The translations under genes were made by a program, and so were the position numbers. From Mercurialis annua (Eukaryota; Streptophyta; Magnoliopsida; Malpighiales; Euphorbiaceae), in NCBI RefSeq assembly GCF_937616625.2, contig NC_065570.1, forward strand, positions 42,105,665 through 42,169,664: a stretch of DNA of 64,000 nucleotides. The letters are read 5' to 3'. Within the stretch, counting starts at the first letter, position 1. Each line of letters begins with the position of its first letter. Of the stretch, positions 1 to 10,702 are shown piece by piece. The notes under the pieces were generated by a model that was given only the letters and a program-made list of their open reading frames with translations, was not told the DNA's origin and ran no database searches.

Positions 1-704
1 AGTTTCTTTTTTTTATGATTTCTTTATTATTTTTTTACATTCTGTAATGAATTTGAAGGTACCCTTTTACATTGTAGGGATCAAAGTTTTATACTTTTTG
101 TTATTGATTTGCTGTTTTTGGATAATTTGATCGAATACCCAATTATATATAACATCATAAATTATGAAGTTTTTGAAATGCTTGAAACTAAATCAATTTT
201 TTTTATCTAATTTTTTTCAAGAATCTATTTGTATCGTAAGGGGTCTGACCCATACCATGTGTCGTGTCCCGTGTCGCGTCAGGTCGACACGGGTAAGACG
301 ACCCAAAGTGAAGGGTCCGGGTAATAGAGACTGCATGAATTTTTCTTCTAATACTCCACTTGTTGGCAGCAAAATTTAATCTGTTCATTGTCACTATCTG
401 CTCCAATTCCATGTGCCCAACTCTCTAAATTGTGCTAAGGTTAAATAAATTTGCCCATAAATTTTACCGGCTTGCTGTAGATTCCAGGTATGTTTGTTTA
501 TTTAATTTTATTTCTCACTTGTCTAAGTGTCTATTTTAGAATTCAAAGTTTCTTATTTGTTTATTTAAGTGTCTATTTCAGAAATCAAAATTTTAAAAAT
601 TACTGCACATTATCAAAGAATAATCTGCAACAATATGCAGATTATCGGTAATCTGCTTTTATATTCTGCAGATTACTACTGCAATAAAGCATAATCTGCT
701 AAAG
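1..704. other. AT-rich non-coding stretch
   Basis: I see no convincing gene here. Positions 238-340 are GC-richer and contain GTGTC/GACAC palindromic words of the kind common in plant dispersed repeats. Positions 600-700 hold several copies of the word CTGCAGATTA and its complement, leading into the foldback that follows. The two short open frames over 164-412 overlap on opposite strands and have no recognisable domain. Confidence 0.5.
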
Positions 705-877
705 TGCATGAAGAGTTAAAGTTCAAGTATACATTATGCTTTGATAAGCATAATACTGCAGATTATGTTGTGATAATCTGCAGATTATTACTCTTACAGT
801 AAAGCAAAATCAATAGATTATTAAAGTATTATGCTTATCAAAGCATAAGCTATACTTGAGTTTTGACTCTTCATGCA
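705..877. repeat. Foldback: 52-bp inverted arms with 69-bp loop
   Basis: The left arm (705-756) and the reverse complement of the right arm (826-877) match at 47 of 52 positions by my count. The loop contains a second, smaller inverted repeat (TGCAGATTAT / ATAATCTGCA), so the whole could fold into a long stem. It could be a small foldback transposon or the source of hairpin small RNAs; no target duplication was identified. Confidence 0.7.
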
Positions 878-1859
878 TTGCAGACTTCCATATCTTGTGG
901 TTATGATGGTAGCATTAAACTTATATAATAAATTATCGTGTGCATAATTTATTACATGTATAATCGCATCAATGTGGATAAACCTATCAATTTCGAATCA
1001 TTTGGTTTTTGCATTTTATTGAAGAAGCTCGAGATCAGCTGGAAGACACATAAGTCCCCTCATCCTCGGTTGTATTTATCTCATATGGAGAGAAATAATT
1101 ATTTGTGAATGATAGACAAAATTTAAATAAAAACTCTTACAAACAGTTGTGATTATTTGTAGATATTTCTATAACTTATGCAGCGACCATTATTAGAATC
1201 TACTGTGAAGGATGCTATAAAGATGTGCTTAACTAAGAGTTAGTATCACAACATCAAGGATATTTCATACGCTGTATTAGAAAATTTGTATCCCTATTTA
1301 GGGTTACTGTAAAATAGAAGAGGACCCTCTCTAATGAGCTATTATTTTCCAAAAAAATTATATAAACTTGCATAGATTATACCTTATATATAGCATAAAG
1401 CATATCTCCGAGTTATTTTAAATCAAGAGAAGCTAAAACTCGAAAAAATGGTGAAAACTCATCGAGTATTAATTCAGTTATGAACATACTCGAGGTAAGG
1501 CTTCATATTCGTCGAGTTTAAAGCCCTACCTCGAGTTTGTACGAATCAGTTGAAAATTAAATTATCAATTGAAAAAAAAAAAGCAATTTGAATGTGCAAT
1601 TCATTCTACATTAATCAATTTAGTCTTTTTTCTAAAGTCAAAAAATAATACCTAGGAAAATAAGCAGCAACAAACACATCAACGATGAAAGTGCGACGGC
1701 GGGAGAAGTACAATAAAGGAATTGACGCGGTGGTGTTGTGTCAATATTCAGTAAAAAAAAGTTTTGCCTTAACGAAGAGTGTTTTGATAAAATAAGAAGT
1801 TAACCTAATTTGGATATTTTAATCTTAATTGCCATATACCTTTTTTTATCAATATAAAA
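878..1859. other. AT-rich non-coding stretch
   Basis: No gene recognised. The only structure seen is a perfect-but-one 16-bp inverted repeat (ACTCGAGGTAAGGCTT at 1488-1503 against 1521-1536) with a 17-bp loop. The rest is low-complexity A/T sequence. Confidence 0.5.
1488..1536. repeat. Short hairpin, 16-bp arms
   Basis: Arms 1488-1503 and 1521-1536 are inverted copies with one mismatch. Additional TCGAG words lie around it (1463-1470, 1511-1517). Meaning unknown; no T-run follows to make a terminator-like element. Confidence 0.4.
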
Positions 1860-2307
1860 TACAATTCCATGACCCATTTAATCTTATTATCATTAAATTT
1901 TTTTCAAATTGGACAGTGACACAATATTTATTTATCACAATATCATTTAATTTCGCTTAATTGCTGTAAAAATAAATTATTCACAATATTTTTACATATT
2001 ATAATAAAATTTATTTTATCATAATAAATGTTTTTTTAATATATAGTGACAAAACGTTTTTTTGTCAAAACACTTTGTCACAACAAATATAATTGATTTT
2101 TATTATAAAAAAAATATTTGACACAATATTTAATTATCACAACATCATTTAATTTTAACTAATTGCTGCAAAATAAAATTTGTCACCACTGTATTTAAAT
2201 ATTATGATAAAATTTATTTTATCATTATAACTGTATTTTAAATATACGGGGACAAAACATTTATTTTGGCTAATTACTTTGTCATAAAAATATATTTAAT
2301 TTTTTTA

Positions 2308-3671
2308 TAGTGACAAATAAAGTTGACACAATAAACTGTAGTGGAAAGATTATTTTTCGAGTTCTTCTTTAACATATATTTTCTGCAATTCGTTTTTCTT
2401 TCTCTATTTTGTGTTTATTTTGTGTCTCATAAGGTTGACATAAGATTCATTTTCTGTCATTGTAACTGTATTTTTAAAATACAGGCACAAAACGTTTGTT
2501 TTGGAAAAATACTTTGTCACAAAAACATATTTACTTTTTTTGTAGTGACAAATAAATTTGGGCTTAATTACTTAAAAATCACTCACCTTAATTTTTTTTT
2601 TATTTATACCCTGACCTAGAAAAAAATTCATTTATACTCTGACGTATGTGTTTATGTTTCACCTCTACCCCGAGACACTAAATTAACCTCTTTTCATTTA
2701 GAAAAAAGTTTAAAATAGTTCTTCATTTTTAACCTAAGCTAATTAGAGTTTAATTAGAAATGAATTTTTCTCTAAATGAAGGACTATTTTAAACTTTTTT
2801 TCTAAATGAAAAGAGGTTAATTTAGTGCCTCGGGGTAGAGATCAAATATAAACACATACGTCAGGGTATAAATGAATTTTTTCCTAGGTCAGAGTATAAA
2901 CGAAAAAAAAGTTCAAGGTGGGTGATTTTTAAGTAATTAAGCCAATAAATTTGACACAATAAACTGTAGTGAAAAGATTGTTTTTCAAGTTATTCTTTAC
3001 CATATATATTCTGCAATTCGTTTTTCTTTCTCTATTTTGTGTTTATTTTGTGTTTTATAAGGTTGACATAAGGTTTACATAAGGTTCATTTTCTGTCATT
3101 ATAACTGTATTTTTAAAAACGGGCACAAAACATTTGTTTTGACAAAATACTTTGTCACAAAAATATATTTACTTTTTTTGTAGTGACAAATAAATTTAAC
3201 ACAATAAACTGTAGTGGAAACATTGTTTTTCGAGTTATTTTATACCATATATTTTTTGCAATTCATTTTTCTTTCTCTATTTTGTGTTTTTTTTGTGTTT
3301 CATAAAAGTTGACATAAGGTTGACATAGGGTTGATATAAGGTTTATACGCTGTCATTATAACTATATTTTTGAAATACGGGAACAAAACATTTGTTTTGG
3401 CAAAATACTTTGTCACAAAAACATATTTACTTTTTTTGTAGTGACAAATAAATTTGACACAATAAACAGTAGTGAAAAGATTGTTTTTAGGTTATTCTTT
3501 ACCATATATTTTCTGCAATGTGTTTTTCTTTCTCTATTTTGTGTTTATTTTGTGTTTCATAAGGTTGACATAAGGTTCATATTCTGTCATTATAACTGTA
3601 TTTTTAAACACGGGAACAAAACATTTGTTTTGGCAAAATACTTTGTCACAAAAACATATTTACTTTTTTTG
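2308..3671. repeat. Four tandem 233-258 bp units inside the CACTA-like region
   Basis: Units begin with TAGTGACAAATAAA at 2308, 2543, 3181 and 3439, and a fifth partial one at 3672. Without the MITE in unit 2 the unit lengths are about 235, 245, 258 and 233 bp. Each contains the same order: ACACAATAAAC, TTTCTTTCTCTATTTTGTG, GGTTGACATAAGG, then TACTTTGTCACAAAAA. The open frames at 2341-2619 and 3441-3677 simply run through these repeats and are not genes. Confidence 0.85.
2561..2943. mobile_element. Mutator-type MITE, near-palindromic, 383 bp
   Basis: The element begins GGCTTAATTACTTAAAAATC and ends with its reverse complement; the inverted similarity continues almost to the centre near 2745, so it is essentially a foldback. 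It is flanked by AATAAATTTG at 2551-2560 and 2944-2953, a 10-bp (or 9-bp) direct duplication as made by Mutator-like elements. Neighbouring repeat units at 3181 and 3439 have the uninterrupted form (one AATAAATTT), giving an internal empty site. It has no coding capacity and must have been mobilised in trans. Confidence 0.88.
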
Positions 3672-4279
3672 CAGTGACAAATAAATTTGACACAATTTTT
3701 AATTTATTATAATATCATTTAATTTCACTTAATTGCTGCAAAAATAAATTTGTCACAACATTTTTACAAATTATGATAAAATTCATTTCATCATCATAAC
3801 TTTGTTTTTTAATATACAATAGCAAAATGTGTTTTTTTTGGCAAAATACTTTGTCACAATAAACATAATTAATTTTTATGGTGATAAAATATATCTAATT
3901 GCTGCAAAATAAAATTTGTCACCACTTTTTCAAATATTATGATTAAATTTATTTTGTCATAGTAAAAATATTTTAAATTACGGTGACAAAATTTGTTTTT
4001 GTCAAAATAGTTAGTCACAACAAACATAATTAATTTTTATAGTGACAAAAATGGTTGACACAATAAGTATTTGCCACAATACCATTTCATTGAACTCTCA
4101 TTGTGACAAAATATTTTTATTTGTCACAATTAACCTATTTATTATGACAAAATATAGTTTGTCATATATTTTTTTGTCACAACAAGCCAAATTTTTTTGT
4201 AGTGACTCCAACAACCTAAATGACATACTAAATCCATACCAACCAATCCACTACACAAGTAACAAATAATAAGTGAAAT

Positions 4280-4555
4280 TCAATTTTGCGTACTTGTGCC
4301 TGCTAAAGAAGCGGATGTGGATTCCATGGAAAAAGCATTGAAAGCTGGGTTCTGAGCCACGAAACCAAAGAAATTTGTACTTTTGGTTACCAATTCAGGG
4401 GAACCTATAGAATTAAATGCAAACTTGTTCAATAATTTAAAATCAACAAACAAGATAATACTAAAAATCTTGAAATTTGAATTTTTAACAATTGATTGGA
4501 ATAAATCTTTGTGCAAAGAATTGCTTGCCAACGGAGTGCAGGAGAACTCTCTGAT
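4280..4555 (-). pseudogene. Unidentified two-exon gene fragment (C-terminal end)
   Basis: On the minus strand an open stretch ending at 4280 (C-terminal residues ...ASLAGTSTQN then stop) is preceded by a good acceptor (TTTAATTCTATAG) near 4408. An upstream open stretch (about 4489-4555, residues ...LASNSLHKDLFQSI) is followed by a possible GT donor. This would make a small intron of about 80 bp. I do not recognise the protein. No further upstream exons are visible because hairpin-rich repeat DNA starts at 4560, so it looks like a truncated fragment. It may equally be chance open sequence. Confidence 0.25.
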
Positions 4556-4559
4556 TTGA

Positions 4560-4773
4560 AGATGACCGGAAAATTTCAGGTCATCTTGATCTGTTCCTCT
4601 AAGGAACAGATCGCGACGGTCCCGATCTGTTCCTCAAATAGACGGCGGTATGTTCCTTAGCGGAATAAGGAACAGATCTGTTCCTCAAAGGAACAGATCT
4701 ATTCCTGGTGTTTTTTGGTGACCATAAAATTTTCCGGTCATCATTCATTCGGAGAAGATGACCGGAAAATTTT
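4560..4773. repeat. Hairpin cluster of GATCTGTTCCT words bounded by GATGACCGGAAAATTT
   Basis: GATGACCGGAAAATTT occurs at 4560, inverted at 4727-4742, and again direct at 4757. Between them at least six copies of GATCTGTTCC or its complement GGAACAGATC occur, several paired as perfect hairpins (for example GATCTGTTCCTC-AA-AGGAACAGATC). The arrangement suggests the terminus of a foldback or transposon. Family not identified. Confidence 0.6.
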
Positions 4774-5129
4774 TCGGTGGTGGGGTGCCGGCGGTGGTTA
4801 GATCGGTGGCGGTTTGGGTTTGAATGGGTGGTTGGATTTTGGGTTGGGTTTTTTGATTTAATCAGATATTATATTTAGAGGTGTTTTGGGTATTTTTGTT
4901 TTTTTTGTCTTTGGATGACGTGTCAACTGACACATGGTGCTGTCAATATTTTTTTCTGTTTTAAAAGACAGCCGCCAAACAAAAGACTGCGCCAGGGGTA
5001 TTATCGTCCATAAGGGCCGTGGTGAGCGCCGACACAAAGATTAGGGGGTGTAGCACCCGTTTTTAAACATCAGGGGGTTTTATGCCCGTAGCCCTAAAGT
5101 TCAGGGGCCATGGGTGATTATTAGCCGAG
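4774..5129. other. Probable transposon-derived non-coding segment
   Basis: No gene. The right part (4985-5129), read on the minus strand, starts GGCTAATAATCACCCATGGC and is organised like the terminus of the MITE at 2561 (TAAT, then AATCAC, then runs of CCCTGA). It may be one end of a Mutator-like element whose other end I could not place. Confidence 0.3.
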
Positions 5130-6389
5130 TTTTTGGCTGAAGTAACCTCTAGAGTTGTTTAGTAAGTAAACTTTGATTAAAACAAGCCATATCTTTAAAA
5201 CCTAATCCACCATTACATTTTCTTTGACAAAATGTAGACCAAGCAATTCAATGAATTTTTCTTTCCTTTCCTTGCTGACCCCACCAATATGCAGCCACCA
5301 TTTTATTAATCTTGTTACATGCATAAAGAAAGAGGAAGTCTAAAACACATCATTGTGTAAATGGATACAGCAGAGATGTTAGCCTTTATTAACACCTCTT
5401 TACATCTCATAGATAGAAATTTTTCTTTCCATCCGTTAAGTTTATGCTGAATCTTATGCACAATATGATTGAAAGTAGCACTTTTGGAGGCGCCAATTAA
5501 AATACGCATTCCTATGTATTTATGAGATTGAGACTGGCTGATCAATAATGAAGATATTTGGTATCTCAAATGAGCTTACATTTGTACTAAAAAACAGTCC
5601 ACATTTATCCAAATTAATCATTTGTCCACTTGCTAAGGCATATCTATGTAATAGATGCTGGATCCTCATAACTGATTGTATATCGGCCTTAGAGAATATA
5701 ATGGAATCATCAGAAAATAGTAGATGAGAAATTATTGGACCATTCCTATGCAGCTTTATACCAAACAAATGACATGAAGTTACAGTCTGATCAATCATAT
5801 GGGATAATCCTTGAGCACATTTAATAAATAATAAAGTAGACAAAGGATCCCCTTGCCTCAATCTTCTAGATGGATGAAAGTTACACATTGTATAACACAG
5901 TTTATAAATATCTCAGAGAAGCCCCATTTGTGCATAATGGTTTGCAAGAAAAGCCATTCAATTCTATCATAAGCTTTGCTTATGTCAAGCTTTAAAGCTA
6001 ATTTATGATCATATTTGGTTTTTGGATGCTTAAAAGAATATAGAATTTTGTGGACTAGCAATATGTTTTCTGAAATAACTCTATTCTTAACAAAAGTATT
6101 CTGATTATAACTGATAATCTCAAGCAGAACTTCTTGCAATCTAGCATTCAAGATCTTGGATATGATTTTGTAAAGCATATTGCACAAACTTATTGGTCTA
6201 AAATTAAAAACTTGTTAAGGCCAGTTTAGCTTAAGAATTAAAGCAATAAGAGTATGATTAATACTTCTAAGCATTTTTTCGTTAAAAGAAAAAAAATTGC
6301 ATAGCTTGAGTGATTTGATTTCCAATTAATGGCCAATAATTTTGAAAAAAGAAAGATGTGAATAGATCTATACTTGGAGCCTTCCAAGA
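5130..6389 (-). pseudogene. LINE (L1-type) reverse transcriptase remnant
   Basis: Read on the minus strand, the order of motifs is that of plant L1-like LINE polymerases: a degenerate FFQNYWPLIG start near 6340, FRPISLCNMLYKIISKIL near 6200, KLDISKAYDRIEW near 5960, then after a frameshift PSRRLRQGDPLSTLLFIKCA near 5850 and HLLFSDDSIIFSKA near 5720. FSDD stands where active LINEs have F/YADD, so the second and third catalytic aspartates are kept. Further on, KLNGWKEKFLSMRCKEVLIK and a degraded tail to about 5150 continue the family pattern. At least two frameshifts and several stops make it dead. The endonuclease half and the 3' tail are missing. Confidence 0.85.
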
Positions 6390-6437
6390 CAACCCTCAGA
6401 TTTTCAATTAAAACAACCCTCAGATTTTCAATTAAAA
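6390..6437. repeat. 24-bp perfect tandem duplication
   Basis: CAACCCTCAGATTTTCAATT plus AAAA is present twice back to back (6390-6413 and 6414-6437), directly at the point where LINE similarity ends. It may be a footprint of a break repaired at the LINE truncation or a coincidence. Confidence 0.7.
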
Positions 6438-6859
6438 ATATAAGCTATTACAATCTCTAATCAACAATTAAACTTCTAATCCTTACATAATCTTCAAGTT
6501 CTTCAGTAATTAACGACTGAAATTCTAAATATCACGCCGTTTAGTTCAACCGATCCGTCGTCTACTTTCACCGAATGAAGATTTGAAGCTTCCCGCTTGA
6601 ATACTGATTAACGAGGACGATGAATTCGTTATTTTTTAACCGATTCAGTGGAAGTTTGAAGCTTGATTATTGATTGATAATTCTAGGGTTAAAGCTATGT
6701 ATGTTTATGTTTAAGGAAGAGGAATATGAATAAATAAAGGAAGAAGAAGGAAATAGGTGAGAATAAATTGGTTGGGCCCGTAAATGGAAATAAAAAGATG
6801 GAAAATGGGTGAGTTATATGGTTGGGCCTCATGAGTGGAAATTTAACATCTCAAATGCT
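6438..6859. other. Non-coding stretch
   Basis: I see no gene, RNA or repeat structure I can support in this interval. Confidence 0.5.
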
Positions 6860-7264
6860 ATTATTATTATTTTAAGGATTTCTTACATAAATCTCACAAA
6901 AGTGCTATATTGTTGCATTTTTCTCTCAACATTTCGATTTTGGCAAAAATCTCTCAAAAAAAAAAGAAAATTTTTCAAAAATCTCCCATAGCCCAAAATA
7001 AAAGAAAATGAGATAATATTGTCCTTACTATTTGTCAATATCTTATTGGTCTATATTTGAGTCAATAAAATGTTGACACGTGAAAAATATAGGTTTGGTT
7101 AGACCAACCAACCAACCACAACCAACCACCGGCTGATTTCGGTCCGACCACCCAGTCAACAGCGGCGGTCAACGCTGGTCAACGGCGGGTCAATGGCGGT
7201 CAACATCCGGTCAATGGCGGTCAACTGTAGTGGTGAGATTTTAAAAGAATTAATAAAATACAAA

Positions 7265-7345
7265 TGTGCTCTTGGTAGGGTCTGAAACCATAACCTTTCA
7301 CTCTTTGTCTATGTGCCTAACCACCAAAGTAAGGCATGCTTGTTG
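7265..7345 (-). repeat. tRNA-like module, left copy
   Basis: On the minus strand the words TGGTGGTTAGGCAC (A-box-like) and GGTTTCAGACCC (B-box-like) are spaced as in tRNA-derived sequences. It aligns loosely with the plus-strand copy at 12098-12170. It does not form a full cloverleaf with normal stems, so I do not call it a tRNA gene. Confidence 0.4.
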
Positions 7346-7559
7346 TCTTTATTTACTCTTTAATATATATACATGTACTCTTTAATAATATATAAAAAAA
7401 CATATCAACTAAATATAAACCTATTAAAATGGTTGATTATAAATAATATATATATTATTATAGAATACTAATAAAATATTACGCTTGTCAAGATTTAAAT
7501 TAATTTATTCTAATTAAATATGTAAATTAAATATTAATTTTAAGTAAACTAAGTTAAAA

Positions 7560-7859
7560 TAGATTTATAAATTAAGGTATTAAAAATCAACTTAACATCA
7601 ACTCAACATAAACTCAAAATAGATTATATAAGTTAATTGAGTTGATATTAAGTTAATTTTTAAAATTATAATAATTTACTAAAAAATTTACTTTGAATTG
7701 ACATGTAATTCACACTGAGTTGACATTGAGTCGACATTAGATTTACATTGAGTCGACGATGAGTTATTATTTATATTGAGTTGATATTAATTTACAATTC
7801 AAAATTAAAATAATTTACTAAAAAATAACTTCGGATTGACATTAGGTTTACATTGAGTC
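7560..7859. repeat. GTTGACATTGAG minisatellite, left block
   Basis: Degenerate copies of TTGAGTTGACATT, TTGAGTCGACATT and TTAGGTTTACA alternate through this interval. The block is cut by the solo LTR at 7860 and resumes at 10703 in phase. Confidence 0.75.
7855..7859. repeat. Target duplication GAGTC, left copy (solo LTR)
   Basis: GAGTC directly precedes the LTR start; the same five bases follow the LTR end at 10698-10702. Confidence 0.85.
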
Positions 7860-8810
7860 TCTAATACTCCGTAATTTTAAGTAATTAGAATATGCCACGA
7901 GGTCAAATTGGAGTATTCAAAATATTAAAAATAATATTTTGAGGTTTCAAATATTAAGAAAAATAGTCGGAAAGACTAAATTTAATAGTTAGGTTTGACT
8001 ATTTAAGATTATTAAATCACGGGAAGTGATTTAATAAATTTGGAATACGTAAATTAAATTTAAACGTAAGTTTAATTTATACGTATCCGTAAAAGAGTTA
8101 ATATGAGTTTAAAATTTAAATCGGAAATTTAAATTTTAATAAAGGGATATTAACGGGATTAATATAACAGAAAATATGTCTGGACGTCGTAGATGAAAAT
8201 ATATTGATAATTAATATATCAATATACCATTCTAATTGGAGAGTTTATTATTTCGAATAAAATTCCGAAATTAAAATGTCGAAACTTGAAAGTCTCGACG
8301 AGTAATTAAAGAAAATAAATTAAAGATATATATATATTGAATAAATAAAAAAAAGGGATAAGAAGAAAGAAAATGTGATGCGGTGTGAGTAGGGAACAAG
8401 TAAGGATAAATGTTTCCTTTGATCCCTAAACTTTTATTTTAATTAGTTTTAATTATAAACTAATTAAATGTTATTAGTTAGTCCAAATTTAAATTAAATA
8501 ATTTATAAGTCTCGAGCGAATAATTTTGATGTTAATATCTGCAAAATAATTTGACGAAGTTACCGTCAAATTTTCATGAAATTTGGACGTAATAATTTTA
8601 ATCAAGCGGGACCGATTTAGACCTTATAAATCTTCCGGGATTTATTAAAAATAAAATACAAGTCAGATGCGAATAAAAATTATATTTTTATTTGTTTTAT
8701 ATTTTATTGGATTTTTAGGTAAATTTTTACGAAATTTAAAATTACGACTAATTAAAATCAGAGTTAAAATGCATGTTTGAGCTAGTACGAAAGCCTACTT
8801 TAATCATTTC

Positions 8811-8820
8811 TATATATAAA
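8811..8820 (+). promoter_or_regulatory. TATA box of the solo LTR
   Basis: TATATATAAA within the LTR, in the orientation of the element, is the likely core promoter. It could in principle still start transcription into the flanking minisatellite. Confidence 0.5.
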
Positions 8821-9218
8821 CACATTAGGTTTAAGAATGAAGCCCAACGCCTCATTTACTCAAATCATATTGATTTGAGCTGCCTGCTTAGGCCACAGAG
8901 GGCGCACGCGAGGGAAAATTTATAGGTTTCGCGATTTCGCGTCCAATTTCTTGTTTTCGACGATTTCTTCGATAATTTGCACGTATTCAAGGTAATAACC
9001 GTTAAATTGAATTCGGTTATTAGTAATTTGGATTATGATAAAAGTTATAACGTCGACCGTATCGAATCGGTCGAATTCGTATCGGTTTAACGTTTAAATT
9101 GTGAAATTGGATGTTTTGGATTGAGTTTTAGCAATTGAAGCGGAAAAATAAAATTGTAGCACGTTGGAAATGGCTCGGGGAGTAAACCACGGGGCTGCAT
9201 ATTCGGCAGCCCAAAGGC

Positions 9219-9232
9219 TGCACGAACGTGCA
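9219..9232. repeat. Palindrome TGCACGAACGTGCA in the solo LTR
   Basis: A 14-bp near-perfect palindrome with central AA, set among other GGCTGC/GCAGCC words (9193-9250). The related LTR at 22751-25714 has a different palindrome family with the same CGAACG centre, suggesting a conserved structural slot with changing sequence. Confidence 0.6.
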
Positions 9233-10702
9233 GCACCCTGCTGCACAATCGTGCAACCGGTCTTCAGAGGGAAAATCAAATGGGCTTTTACCCTAACTGG
9301 ATTCCGATGTTTGATACGCAGACGGTTTTGTATTACAACCCAATCAGACTCCGAAAAGTAAATTAGAACGTTAGGTTTTAAGAAAACCTTACATTAATCA
9401 AAGTGATTAATGTTAAAATGATTATAAATTAATATCAAGAGTGGTATTATATATTGAACGAGAAGTTCAATATTGATATTAATTTAGACGTTTGTTTATT
9501 GAGTCGTCTATAAACATTCGTTGTTTGAGTATATCGTTTATACGATATGACTAGAGTTAGAAATTCAATATTTGATGTGTTTTGACATTTGAATTTTATT
9601 TTGTGATTTTTACTTTTGAATATTTATATTTAAACTGTTTTAAATAACAAATCGTACTAGTATAACTTAACCATGAAAGATCCATTGGAACAAGCTTCCT
9701 ATTGGTTGTCAATAGGACTGTGTGATCTCCAGTAGTGTTTCTCGATACGAGCATGTGTCTGACATAGAGGTCAGTTAATGTCATTGGGCGTTGGAAGTGC
9801 TAGCGACCCTGACTTAACAGTCTGAGACGGCAGTAACGGTTACGGTCACATGCAATACTGTGATGGCAGATTCATGGTTACGGTCCAGACACCCGGCTTA
9901 GACGGCAGTGATTCAGTTCACGGTCTAAGGCCTATATTGTGTTGGTTGAGACCCATACAATAGTCTGTCTTGTATGGTTTCATCTGGATCGATTTTTTAT
10001 ATCTACAAATGCTTTACATATATGCAATTTAAATATTCAATTGTAAATATGTTAACTCACTCAGAAATATTTATATTTCTTACCCTCCCAAATGTTTACC
10101 TTTCAGGTTATCAAGTACGAGGTTAGACTTCCACAACAATTCTGGAAGTCAATGTCAACCATACCTCTAGAGCTGCAAGTAGTTGGGTACTGAGAAGTCT
10201 GTCTTTTTATTTACAGTAGTTCAAACTTATTTTGGTATATACTCTTATTTGAACTACTGTATATGTATATAATTGAAAAGTTGCATGTTTTCTAAAACGT
10301 TGTGACCAGTTGTTTGAAAGATACACTGGTTTCATGATTTTAGCATTTTAGGATTGTATTGGAAACAGAGCATGTACGTTATATGAGATTGATGCTTGCG
10401 CTCTGGTTTCTTGAAATACAATCAGGGTTTTAAGAACCCAGTTTTCAGAAATGTGTTTTCGTTAAACGAGAAAAGGTTTTAACGGTATTTTCTGAAAACA
10501 GATCATACGTGATGTATGATCTTAAATTGCGATCGCGTTTTTAATAAAGGTGTTAAAGTATTTATGCAACGAGGTTGCAAACCTTTTTATGTTTTAAAAC
10601 GCGAAAAATTTATAAAGGATTTTAGGCTTACTACGGATTTCGAAGCAACCACCCATTCCCTAGCGCCGGTCGCGATCCATGAATTTGGGTCGTGACAGAG
10701 TC

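Larger units (their letters stand above)
1860..4204. mobile_element. CACTA-type (En/Spm-like) subterminal region with one terminus
   Basis: The stretch is packed with degenerate TTTGTCACAA and TAGTGACAAA words in both orientations, as in the subterminal repeats of CACTA transposons. It ends at 4204 with TTTTTTTGTAGTG, the reverse complement of a CACTACAAAAAAA terminus, followed by ACT, which would be the 3-bp target duplication. I could not find the partner terminus starting with CACTA in the window, so the other end is lost, too diverged or upstream. No transposase is present. Family assignment rests on the terminus and repeat style only. Confidence 0.5.
7860..10697 (+). mobile_element. Solo LTR of a Tekay-type Ty3 element, 2838 bp
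   Basis: The right end GGGTCGTGACA is shared with the LTR of the chromovirus at 22751-25714 (reverse complement). The adjoining GCGCCGGTCGCGATCCATGAA region is also shared with it. The left end TCTAATACTCCGTAATTTT corresponds to that LTR's TGTAATATCCCGG start, with the initial TG mutated to TC. A 5-bp duplication GAGTC flanks it and no internal coding region is attached, so it is a solo LTR formed by LTR-LTR recombination. A TATA-like TATATATAAA lies at 8811-8820. Length is close to the 2964 bp of the related LTR. The small open frames at 9094-9361 come from a palindrome-rich stretch and are not genes. Confidence 0.88.

Noticed and set aside
2341..3677. 92- and 78-codon frames in the CACTA-like region
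   Set aside because: They repeat with the local tandem units and are AT-driven open sequence.
9094..9361. 61- and 65-codon frames on opposite strands of the solo LTR
   Set aside because: They overlap a palindrome-rich part of an LTR and have no similarity to known proteins.
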